Source of the DNA: an uncultured Amylibacter sp.
GTDB taxonomy: Bacteria; Pseudomonadota; Alphaproteobacteria; Rhodobacterales; Rhodobacteraceae
Direction of reading: 5' to 3'
Assembly: GCA_937944065.1 (NCBI GenBank)
Contig: CALDZS010000065.1
Location: forward strand, 1 to 13,255
Length of the DNA: 13,255 nucleotides
The first letter of the stretch is position 1. Every line of letters starts with the position of its first letter. The notes beneath the pieces were generated by a model. That model was not told where the DNA came from. It ran no database searches and saw nothing but the letters and a program-made list of their open reading frames with translations. Position numbers and translations under genes: made by a program. This document shows positions 1 to 6,434 of the stretch, in pieces.

Positions 1-803
1 CCAAAGGAAAACTGTGACTGCTTTGTCAATGTGATCGAGATCAAGGCAACGCTGGTGCACAGCATAAATTGGATCATCGCAAGTTGTGCGGCTTTGGCCA
101 GATCGAATTCGAACCGCAACGCTTGATAAATCGCCAACTCCACCGTTGTGGCTTTTGGTCCACCGCCTAGGGCAAGCGCGACCGCAAAGCTGGATATGCA
201 GAGTAGAAAAATAAGCAAAAAGGCACTGGGTAAGACAGACCAAAGAACGGGGCGTTCAAATTGCTTGGAAAAGTCGCGGGCAGAAAAGTTCAGTTGCGCG
301 GCCAAACGAAATTGTTCGACAGGTATTGCAAGCCAACCCTGCAAGATCAGGCGCGTTGCCAATGGAAGATTAAAGAACACATGTGCCAGGATGACGCCCG
401 TAAAACCATAAATGTTGAGTGGTTCGAAACCGAAAGGTGTGATCATTTGGCTGATCCAACCCGAGCGCCCCCAAACAGCGACGATGCCCAGCACAGCGAC
501 AATCGCGGGCAATATAAAGGGTGCGCCCAGTAAGCTGACGATCAAGCCGCGACCCTTGAAGCGTCTGCGCGCCAATGCGCGCGCCGTCGGGATCGCCAAT
601 AGAATGGATAGCGTCGCGGAAACCAAGGCCTGAGTGATTGTAAATCGGATCGCTGACCAGTCAGACGGAGACAGGCCAGAAGTCAGTTCGGCCTTGAACC
701 AGACAGCCATAACGGTGCCTAGTGTCAGCGCCAGCAGAAGAAGGAATGCGCCCCCTCCTGCTACGAAGTGTATGGGCCTTATCGGCTGAGTGCGGTGAGC
801 CAT
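1..803 (-). CDS. thiP: Thiamine/TPP ABC transporter permease ThiP, 3' end cut by window edge
   Basis: Inner-membrane permease of the ThiBPQ importer, which takes up thiamine and its phosphates from the periplasm. Reading the minus strand from the ATG at 803 gives 267 uninterrupted codons to the window edge, about half of the usual ThiP length of over 500 residues. The protein starts MAHRTQPIRP, has a first membrane segment at about residues 13-35, and then repeated hydrophobic segments. An EAA-type cytoplasmic loop is seen around residues 155-190 (AIPVEQFRLAAQL, then ARDFSKQFERPVLW), typical of binding-protein-dependent permeases. The start lies inside the end of thiB (25-base overlap), which indicates translational coupling and a shared TPP-controlled transcript. 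thiQ (ATPase) would be expected just beyond the left edge. The identity rests on the protein pattern plus the adjacent thiB and riboswitch. Confidence 0.93.
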   Translation of the reverse strand, partial: MAHRTQPIRPIHFVAGGGAFLLLLALTLGTVMAVWFKAELTSGLSPSDWSAIRFTITQALVSATLSILLAIPTARALARRRFKGRGLIVSLLGAPFILPAIVAVLGIVAVWGRSGWISQMITPFGFEPLNIYGFTGVILAHVFFNLPLATRLILQGWLAIPVEQFRLAAQLNFSARDFSKQFERPVLWSVLPSAFLLIFLLCISSFAVALALGGGPKATTVELAIYQALRFEFDLAKAAQLAMIQFMLCTSVALISITLTKQSQFSF

Positions 804-1783
804 TCGGCCAACGCGGCTTCGCGCGTTTTCTCGCTATCTTCTGGTGCAACGATCAAGCTGTCCACGGGTGTGATTAATTCTTCAAACCCTTGTGGAAGCC
901 CAGACTGCGGGAACACCGCAGGATACATCCAATTGGTTGTCGGGATGATTGTTTGAAACGCGGGTGAAGTCATAAATTTCAGAAACTCATCAGCCAATTC
1001 TGGTTGATCTGATGATTTCAATTTACCTGCGACCTCGATCTGCATGTAGTGGCCTTCTTTGAACGACGCCGCCGATTTCGTCAGGTCGCCCTCGGCGATA
1101 ATGTGATAGGCTGGCGATGTAGTGTATGAAAGAACCATATCGGCCTCGCCCTCGGTGAACATGCCATACGCCTCTGACCAACCTTTGGTGACGGTCAGAA
1201 TTTTAGGCGAAAGCTTTTCCCAAATCTCGGGTGCACGGTCACCGTAGGCCGTTTTAACCCATAGTAACAATCCAAGGCCCGGTGTAGAGCTGCGCGGGTC
1301 TTGAATGACAATTTTCAAATTGTCGGGTGCGGCGATTAAGGCTTCGAAACTGTCAGGGACTGTTAGCAGCTTTGTATTGTCATAGACGAATGCGAAATAC
1401 CCCCAGTCATAGGGCAAGAAAATTTCATCCGTCCATTCTATCGGCACGTCCAAACTGTGCGCTTTAAATCCAAACGGTGCAAACAGGCCAGAGTTTTTGG
1501 CGCGTTCGGTAATGTTTGTGTCCAAACCCAGAACGATGTCTGCTTGGGTTCGCGCACCTTCAAGCTGAATGCGCGACAACAATGCGGCACCATCACCAGC
1601 GGCGATCAGTTTCAGATCGCATTCGCACGTTGCTTCGAATGCCTTTTCGACGGCGGGGCCGGGACCCCAATCCGAAACGAAACTGTCGTATGTGTAAATT
1701 GTCAGTTCAGGCTTGTCTTGAGCAGTGGCCGAGGTGGCTATTGCTAAGCTAAGTCCTGCAGCTGAGAGATATGATTTGATCAT
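779..1783 (-). CDS. thiB: Thiamine ABC transporter substrate-binding protein ThiB
   Basis: Periplasmic thiamine/TMP/TPP-binding protein that delivers substrate to ThiP. It has 334 residues, the usual family size. A Sec signal peptide covers residues 1-21 (hydrophobic SAAGLSLAIATSATA, cleavage likely before QDKPEL). The mature start LTIYTYDSFVSDWGPGPAV is highly characteristic of ThiB, followed by a CEC pair (C53, C55), GDGAALLSR and ADIVLGLDTN. The C-terminal half has the usual class II binding-protein pattern (YTTSPAYH, FLKFMTSPAFQ). The start ATG at 1783 is preceded by a good ribosome binding site, TAGGAG, 8 bases upstream. It is the first gene of the operon, behind a TPP riboswitch, and its end overlaps thiP. 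Confidence 0.96.
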   Translation of the reverse strand: MIKSYLSAAGLSLAIATSATAQDKPELTIYTYDSFVSDWGPGPAVEKAFEATCECDLKLIAAGDGAALLSRIQLEGARTQADIVLGLDTNITERAKNSGLFAPFGFKAHSLDVPIEWTDEIFLPYDWGYFAFVYDNTKLLTVPDSFEALIAAPDNLKIVIQDPRSSTPGLGLLLWVKTAYGDRAPEIWEKLSPKILTVTKGWSEAYGMFTEGEADMVLSYTTSPAYHIIAEGDLTKSAASFKEGHYMQIEVAGKLKSSDQPELADEFLKFMTSPAFQTIIPTTNWMYPAVFPQSGLPQGFEELITPVDSLIVAPEDSEKTREAALAEWLTALSR

Positions 1784-1835
1784 CTAGTCACTCCTATAGC
1801 TACAGACGTGAGATAAGGCCAAGAACGATCTTTGG

Positions 1836-1919
1836 CACCTTTCCTACGCCGGTATAATCCGGTTCAGGTTCTACGGGTTCGCAAAAGCGTCTCAGCCGTC
1901 TAAAAGGCTCCCCGAGGTG
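1836..1919 (-). promoter_or_regulatory. TPP riboswitch (thi box) controlling thiBP
   Basis: The minus strand carries the conserved thi-box elements in order: CTCGGGGAGCC, then GGCTGAGA, then ACCCGTAGAACCTGA, then CCGGATTATACCGG with GCGTAGGAAAGG. Closing helix P1 is visible as CACCU (1919-1915) pairing with AGGUG (1840-1836). The aptamer ends about 52 bases before the thiB ATG. Known role: binding of thiamine pyrophosphate turns the downstream gene off. No strong GC hairpin with a U tract lies between the aptamer and thiB. A UCAC at about 1816-1813 could pair with GUGA in the ribosome binding site region, so control of translation initiation is more likely than termination, but this platform is inferred. 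Confidence 0.96.
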
Positions 1920-1925
1920 TGGCTG

Positions 1926-1953
1926 AAAGTAAAGCAAGTGGCGAAAAGTGCAA
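1926..1953 (-). promoter_or_regulatory. Candidate sigma-70 type promoter for the thiamine operon
   Basis: On the minus strand, TTGCAC (1953-1948) and TACTTT (1931-1926) are spaced by 16 bases. Both boxes match the consensus only partly. A start site about 7 bases after the second box would fall at the first base of riboswitch helix P1, which is the main argument for it. Confidence 0.3.
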
Positions 1954-2012
1954 GGGGTGGCTTTCCCTATCTGCTGGGCTGATGTATTGGCGAAAGGATA
2001 GGAGAATACGCG

Positions 2013-3113
2013 ATGTCTACAAACAGTTTTGGTCGAATGTTCACAGTGACAACCTGGGGCGAAAGCCATGGGCCCGCTTTGGGTGCAACAGTTGATGGGT
2101 GTCCGCCGAATGTCGCGCTGACAGAGGAAATGCTGCAACATTGGTTGGACAAGCGTAAACCTGGCCAGAATAAGTTTACGACGCAACGCCAAGAAGCGGA
2201 CGCGGTGCGCATTTTGTCTGGCGTGTTTGAAGGCAAAACCACAGGTATGCCGATTCAGTTGATGATCGAGAATACGGATCAACGATCGAAAGATTATTCC
2301 GAGATAATGGAGAAGTTCCGACCCGGCCACGCCGACATCACCTATTGGACGAAATACGGTATTCGTGACTATCGCGGCGGCGGGCGCAGCTCTGCACGAG
2401 AGACTGCGGCACGCGTTGCCGCAGGCGGTGTCGCGCGCGCGGCTTTGGCAACACTATTACCTGATCTGAAAATTTTGGGCTACATGGTGCAGATGGGCGA
2501 TCGCAAGATTGACCGTTCCCAAGTAGATTTGAGCCAAATTGAGGAGAATCCATTTTGGACGCCAGACGCAGCCGCTGCGGAAAACTGGGCAGAGTATCTG
2601 GGGGCGCTTCGCAAGTCTGGCAACTCTGTCGGCGGTGGGATTGAAGTGATCGCCCAAGGTGTCCCAGCAGGATTGGGTGCACCTGTATACGGTAAGATCG
2701 ATACGGATATCGCAACGGCGATGATGTCAATTAATGCTGTCAAAGGTGTAGAGATTGGCGCAGGCATGGATGCTGCCTGTTTGACAGGCGAGGAAAATGC
2801 AGACGAGATCAGCATGGGTGCGGATGGGCCGGTTTATTCATCCAACCATGCAGGCGGTGTACTGGGTGGTATTTCAACGGGGCAGGATTTGGTCTGCCGT
2901 TTCGCGGTAAAGCCGACATCTTCGATTTTGAAGGAACGTGCGACGATCACGAAGTCTGGTGAAGACACAACGATCGTTACCAAAGGGCGTCACGATCCAT
3001 GCGTGGGTATCCGCGCGGTTCCCGTGGGCGAAGCGATGATGGCCTGTGTCGTATTGGACCACGTTTTGCTACACCGTGGTCAGGTTGGATCGAACCAAGG
3101 CGTCATTGGCTGA
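2013..3113 (+). CDS. aroC: Chorismate synthase AroC
   Basis: Cytoplasmic enzyme of the last shikimate-pathway step: 5-enolpyruvylshikimate-3-phosphate to chorismate plus phosphate, needing reduced FMN (EC 4.2.3.5). The 366-residue length is normal for the family. Signature motifs are present in order: FGRMFTVTTWGESHG (residues 6-20), RPGHAD (103-108), RGGGRSSARET (121-131), and the C-terminal GRHDPCVGIRAVPVGEAM. The ATG at 2013 is preceded by AGGAG at 1999-2003, about 9 bases upstream, and matches the normal family N-terminus, so the start is secure. The gene is divergent from the riboswitch-controlled thiamine operon, and the two share about 93 bases of upstream DNA. It appears monocistronic, with the convergent EamA gene after it. 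Confidence 0.98.
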   Translation: MSTNSFGRMFTVTTWGESHGPALGATVDGCPPNVALTEEMLQHWLDKRKPGQNKFTTQRQEADAVRILSGVFEGKTTGMPIQLMIENTDQRSKDYSEIMEKFRPGHADITYWTKYGIRDYRGGGRSSARETAARVAAGGVARAALATLLPDLKILGYMVQMGDRKIDRSQVDLSQIEENPFWTPDAAAAENWAEYLGALRKSGNSVGGGIEVIAQGVPAGLGAPVYGKIDTDIATAMMSINAVKGVEIGAGMDAACLTGEENADEISMGADGPVYSSNHAGGVLGGISTGQDLVCRFAVKPTSSILKERATITKSGEDTTIVTKGRHDPCVGIRAVPVGEAMMACVVLDHVLLHRGQVGSNQGVIG

Positions 3114-3127
3114 TCTTGTTAAACGGA

Positions 3128-3153
3128 GATTGCCCTTGGCAATCACGCCTTTT
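3128..3153. terminator. Hairpin between convergent aroC and EamA gene, likely terminator
   Basis: A perfect 7-bp stem GATTGCC/GGCAATC (3128-3134 with 3138-3144) has a 3-base loop and is followed on the plus strand by ACGCCTTTTG, a short interrupted T run. It lies between the aroC stop and the convergent EamA stop, so it could serve both directions. The weak T tract limits confidence. Confidence 0.55.
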
Positions 3154-3155
3154 GA

Positions 3156-4025
3156 TTAGTCATTGCTGATACGCGAAGTTTGGACTGCGAAAATGCCGAC
3201 CATGATGACGGCTACGCCAATAATGTCTGTCATGCTTAACCCTTCACTTAAGATCAGCGCAGCGATTGCTACACCAAAAAACGGGTTCAAGAAGTGAAAC
3301 GTAGCCGCTTTGGTGGCACCGATGCGCTGTACCAGCGAGAACCAAATGTATGTGGCGATAATTCCTGGAGCGATCACTGTGTAAGCGAAGGCAATCATTA
3401 CCGTTTGTGACCATTGGATTGTCCAGACTTCGAACAATGCCGCGGGGATTACCAAAGCAACAGAGCCGACCAGCATTTGCAATCCAACGATCATTAACAA
3501 GTTGCCCTGACCACTCGCTGACTTGACGGTTAGTGTGGCGATTGCAAGCGCGGCAGTGCCTATCGCACACAAAGCGAGACCGAACAGATCAATGCCAGCA
3601 TTCATCCTGGCGATCATGATCAAAAGTACGCCGCCAAAACCTGCTGCAAGTCCGAACAGGCCCAACAAGGGCAAGCGTTCTTTCAACCACACAATGGATA
3701 ATAATGCGACGATCAGGGGCATGGTACTGGCCACGATGGACGCAACTGATGCCTCTACCGTTTGCATTGCGACGAACATTAAACCGAGGTAAATCGCGTT
3801 TTGGCAGACGCCAAAAACAACAATTGCAATCCATTGCTGTTTGTTGAAACGGATGCGTTGCCCCAAGGCCCAGGCAATGCCGATCGCAATGCAGCCGGCG
3901 ATCAAAAACCGTAACGACGATATCATTAACGGAGGTGCTGCTTGGACGATGATGCGCGCAGATGTGAACGCACTGCTCCAGATTAAAGCGAACGTTAAAC
4001 CCATCAGTATCGCGCGAAAATCCAT
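3156..4025 (-). CDS. EamA-family (drug/metabolite transporter superfamily) permease
   Basis: Inner-membrane carrier of the DMT/EamA type. Members export amino acids, metabolites or drugs, and the substrate cannot be read from this sequence. The protein is 289 residues with about ten hydrophobic segments in two EamA halves. The N-terminal half includes FALIWSSAFTSARIIVQAAPP and WLKERLP. The second half includes YTVIAPGIIATYIWFSLVQRIGA and HFLNPFFGVAIAALILSEGLS, the classic repeat ending. I chose the ATG at 4025 (MDFRAILMG), preceded by a GGATGGAA ribosome-binding-like stretch. The alternative TTG at 4040 would sit only 2 bases after the HU terminator T run. The end is convergent with aroC. Confidence 0.9.
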   Translation of the reverse strand: MDFRAILMGLTFALIWSSAFTSARIIVQAAPPLMISSLRFLIAGCIAIGIAWALGQRIRFNKQQWIAIVVFGVCQNAIYLGLMFVAMQTVEASVASIVASTMPLIVALLSIVWLKERLPLLGLFGLAAGFGGVLLIMIARMNAGIDLFGLALCAIGTAALAIATLTVKSASGQGNLLMIVGLQMLVGSVALVIPAALFEVWTIQWSQTVMIAFAYTVIAPGIIATYIWFSLVQRIGATKAATFHFLNPFFGVAIAALILSEGLSMTDIIGVAVIMVGIFAVQTSRISND

Positions 4026-4042
4026 ATATGTTCCATCCAAAG

Positions 4043-4072
4043 AAAAAAGGCCGCAATAAATGCGGCCTTTTT
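4043..4072 (-). terminator. Intrinsic terminator of the HU gene
   Basis: The stem GGCCGCA/TGCGGCC (4049-4055 with 4061-4067), a 5-base loop and flanking A5/T5 form a textbook, potentially bidirectional rho-independent terminator. On the minus strand it follows the HU stop by about 20 bases and ends in a T6 run. It also sits only 17 bases before the EamA gene ATG. Confidence 0.93.
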
Positions 4073-4093
4073 GATATCCGACTAAAATATAAT

Positions 4094-4384
4094 TTAGGCG
4101 TTGATAACGTCTTTAAGTGCTTTTGCAATCGTTACCTTGGCAACGCGGTCAGCGGCTTTTTGGAACTGCTCGCCTGTTGCTGGATTGCGAACCATGCGTT
4201 CTGGACGCGCGCGGCATTGGAACTTGCCCAAACCTGGAACGGTTACTGCGCCGCCTGCTGCGACTTCTGTGCTTACAATTTGCGCCAAAGCTTCTAGCGA
4301 TTGGTTAGCGGTCTGCTTGTCGCATCCGCAGGCATCTGCCATTGCTGCGACGAGTTGTGTTTTTGTCATAGGTTTTTGTGTCAT
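4094..4384 (-). CDS. HU-family DNA-binding protein
   Basis: Small nucleoid-associated protein that binds and bends DNA as a dimer. It is 96 residues, close to the usual 90. The start MTQKPMTKTQLVAAMA gives the HU N-terminal helices. VTVPGLGKFQCRARPERMVRNPATGE contains the HU core and beta-arm, with the family RxxRNPxTGE signature and the arm-tip proline. The C-terminal KVTIAKALKDVINA closes the fold. The ATG at 4384 is preceded by AGGAG at 6 bases spacing. A longer in-frame reading back to 4453 has no comparable site and does not look like HU. An ACGC motif (two cysteines) near residue 20 is unusual for HU. The gene is followed by a strong terminator and probably transcribed alone. HU rather than IHF is preferred because of length and arm sequence. 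Confidence 0.93.
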   Translation of the reverse strand: MTQKPMTKTQLVAAMADACGCDKQTANQSLEALAQIVSTEVAAGGAVTVPGLGKFQCRARPERMVRNPATGEQFQKAADRVAKVTIAKALKDVINA

Positions 4385-4463
4385 TGACTGCTCCTGTAGA
4401 GTTGTGATCATTCGATCGTAACGAGAGCGTATCAATATATTGGGGGTTAACACAACTAAAGAG

Positions 4464-4501
4464 ACCCTTAAAATAGGCCGATATTAGCTGTTTTTAAGGG
4501 T
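4464..4501. repeat. 10-bp perfect inverted repeat between the caspase gene and the HU gene
   Basis: ACCCTTAAAA (4464-4473) is the reverse complement of TTTTAAGGGT (4492-4501), around an 18-base centre. A T7 run at 4501-4507 follows it on the plus strand, where no gene would need terminating. On the minus strand the hairpin follows the caspase gene by about 50 bases but has only a short broken T stretch (TCTCTTTAG). It may be a weak terminator of the OmpA/caspase transcript or an operator-like site in the HU promoter region. Confidence 0.5.
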
Positions 4502-4549
4502 TTTTTTGCAAATTGAAGTGAAAACCAACCCCAACATGTGGTGATTTCG

Positions 4550-5596
4550 CTATCTGCCTAACGTTAACGACATGTTCTGGTATCGAAGATCCGACGGCTG
4601 AGCATCAGAGTTATGCATTAAACACTGGCTGATAATTGGCCCATCTAGGGCATCACAAATTGCTTTTTTTAATGCAAGCCGGCGTCCCATCTCAGTTTCT
4701 TTTACGAGGTTAGGTCGAAGACCAAGCGCAATATCTAATAGAACTGGTTTCTGCATGACCCCTGTTTGTGCCATCGACAAGGTCTGTGATCTGTTTGTTG
4801 CATGGGTCAATTGGTCTTGATTAGCGTTAAACTGAATTTGAGTCACGAGCGTAGAGAGGGTTTGAGGCACTTGCTGCGAACCAGACGTCACAATCACATC
4901 ACGCCTAACGTTACGCAGCATCGCTTCCAGGTCGATCCCCTTTGTTTGTAAATTATCCAACAACGCACCCGTGAAAATTGAGTGCGCTTGCGTCCCGTCA
5001 TAGGCTGCTGAGCCAGAGGTTGACGCAAAGGTTACACTGCTGCCAATGGGTGGGTTTTGTGGGCTTAGACGCTCAGCGGCGATCAAGTTGGTCTCTGTCT
5101 CTTCTGACAAGAATGGGTCGTCCTGACACGCGTCGATTAGAAATACATTTGATCGCAGGCCACGTGACAATTCTGCCTGCAATTCGCTGAATGAAAGCGC
5201 TGTTTTGGAATCAAATGGGGTGGTTGGATTGAAGTCTGTTGCGAAAAGATAATTTACGCCTGAAACCCGCGCGCCATGTCCAGCAAAATAAACTAGCGCG
5301 ACATCAGCATCTTCAGCGCGAGAATTAAAATAAGCCACCGCCTTTTCGGTCTGGGATTGGGTCAAATTATGCGCCAGATAGACAGTGAAATCCAAACTAG
5401 ATAGTGTCTGGCTGATGGCGTTGGCATCGAACTGTGGGTTCTTCAGATCGGACAAAAACTGATATCTATCGTTACCAATGACTAAAGCCATCTTTTTTTG
5501 ATATGTCTGTGCAACAATCGGGATTGCGGTTGTCGCCAAGATCAGACCAACCACCACCAACCGAGCCAATTTTTTCAAGTGTTTATGAACAGCCAT
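4550..5596 (-). CDS. Exported caspase-like protein (peptidase C14 family)
   Basis: 348-residue protein with an N-terminal signal sequence (basic MAVHKHLKKLAR, then hydrophobic LVVVGLILATTAIPIVA, likely cleaved near residue 29), so the enzyme part should lie in the periplasm. The caspase/metacaspase p20-like domain spans about residues 34-240. It has MALVIGNDRY (beta 1), LKNPQFDANAI, VALVYFAGHG with catalytic H107, GVNYLFATDF, and NVFLIDACQDDPF with catalytic C157. Both catalytic residues are present, so it could be an active cysteine peptidase. The roughly 100-residue C-terminal part is not recognised. The ATG at 5596 has AGAGG upstream and overlaps the end of the OmpA-like gene by 14 bases, so translation is probably coupled. 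Substrate and role are unknown. Confidence 0.9.
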   Translation of the reverse strand: MAVHKHLKKLARLVVVGLILATTAIPIVAQTYQKKMALVIGNDRYQFLSDLKNPQFDANAISQTLSSLDFTVYLAHNLTQSQTEKAVAYFNSRAEDADVALVYFAGHGARVSGVNYLFATDFNPTTPFDSKTALSFSELQAELSRGLRSNVFLIDACQDDPFLSEETETNLIAAERLSPQNPPIGSSVTFASTSGSAAYDGTQAHSIFTGALLDNLQTKGIDLEAMLRNVRRDVIVTSGSQQVPQTLSTLVTQIQFNANQDQLTHATNRSQTLSMAQTGVMQKPVLLDIALGLRPNLVKETEMGRRLALKKAICDALDGPIISQCLMHNSDAQPSDLRYQNMSLTLGR

Positions 5597-6284
5597 TCAG
5601 TGCCTCTTTGGTTGAAAACTCTACACGTCTGTTTAAAGAGTCTGTTCCTTTGATATCTGGAAGTGGACGGGTTTCGCCGGCCGCCGCAATTTGAATGCGG
5701 TCTGGATTTATCTCGCCTTTTTCTGCCAGATAACTGGCGACCATGACGGCGCGGTTTTCTGATAGTTTTTTGTTTTTGTCTTCGGCACCAATTGTGTCTG
5801 TATGTCCGGTGACACGAATACAAGTTTCTTGCATGGCTTCGCTGGATAATACCGTGGCCAGCCGATCAAGATGTTCGACATAGTCGGGTTCCAGGTCAAA
5901 AGAGGCGAAAGCGAACTGAATAAAATATCCGTTAGATGATTTTGCGGCGGCGCGGTCGATGCGCGGTTGGGCGCTGGCAACTTTGACAGGCTTGCGGACT
6001 GGCTTTGGTTTCGCCATCAAAGGTTTTCTTGCAGTTAGCGAGGGGCTGGTTTTTCTGATTGTGATCTCTGGTGGGTCATCTTGTATCTCTTTGTCCAGCC
6101 GCAGGACGATACCGCGATCTTTACCTAAATTACGCGCCTTACAATTTGCACCAAGTTTCGGTGCTAGTGCCATTAGGATTGAACAGTTGCTTGCGCCGAC
6201 GGGTAGTTTGACCGCAGGTTCGGCCACTGCATGTGTTGCAACGAAAACCGATGTTAGCAAAGACAGTTTTAGACCCAGTTTCAT
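5583..6284 (-). CDS. OmpA-family peptidoglycan-binding protein
   Basis: 233-residue exported protein. The signal peptide covers residues 1-21 (MKLGLKLSLLTSVFVATHAVA, cleavage before EPAV). Next come a small N-terminal region with two cysteines (C34, C48) and a Lys/Pro-rich linker around 85-105 (RKPLMAKPKPVRKPVKV), suited to crossing periplasmic space. The C-terminal OmpA domain is at about 118-228. It shows FAFASFDLEPD, VTGHTDTIG with D163 and LSENRA with R178 (the pair that binds diaminopimelate in peptidoglycan in this family), and NRRVEF. No lipobox or beta-barrel is visible. I chose the ATG at 6284 because GAGAGG lies 6 bases before it and a proper signal peptide follows. Upstream in-frame starts (ATG 6305, TTG 6323) lack this. 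It is the first gene of a two-gene unit with the caspase-like protein. Confidence 0.93.
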   Translation of the reverse strand: MKLGLKLSLLTSVFVATHAVAEPAVKLPVGASNCSILMALAPKLGANCKARNLGKDRGIVLRLDKEIQDDPPEITIRKTSPSLTARKPLMAKPKPVRKPVKVASAQPRIDRAAAKSSNGYFIQFAFASFDLEPDYVEHLDRLATVLSSEAMQETCIRVTGHTDTIGAEDKNKKLSENRAVMVASYLAEKGEINPDRIQIAAAGETRPLPDIKGTDSLNRRVEFSTKEALNGCS

Positions 6285-6331
6285 ATCGTACCTCTCGAAA
6301 ATCATATCCCGTTTGGTATGCAAGAAGGGTT

Positions 6332-6346
6332 CTAAACAATTGTTAA
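6332..6346. promoter_or_regulatory. Candidate CtrA-like box / palindrome in the divergent intergenic region
   Basis: Plus strand CTAA-N7-TTAA (minus strand TTAA-N7-TTAG) is one base from the alphaproteobacterial CtrA full site TTAA-N7-TTAA. It contains the perfect palindrome AACAATTGTT (6335-6344). It lies about 50-60 bases upstream of the OmpA-like start and about 90 bases upstream of the acyltransferase start, a position suited to control either gene. AT-rich DNA gives chance matches. Confidence 0.3.
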
Positions 6347-6434
6347 AAAATGCCGCAGGTTTGAGTCTCGCGCAAACTATTTGGTAGGGAATTTATGCAA
6401 TTTGTCCGCAGATAGGATTTTCGAAAGGCGCGCG

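Noticed and set aside
148..633. Several plus-strand open frames in the first 650 bases
   Set aside because: They lie antisense to the uninterrupted thiP reading frame, have no family resemblance and no convincing ribosome binding sites.
1800..2330. Minus-strand open frame of 176 codons across the riboswitch and the start of aroC
   Set aside because: It runs antisense to aroC and through the TPP aptamer, and its translation has no protein-like pattern. It is a shadow of real features.
4385..4453. N-terminal extension of HU by 23 residues
   Set aside because: The extension does not resemble HU proteins, and the AGGAG at 6 bases before the ATG at 4384 marks the true start.
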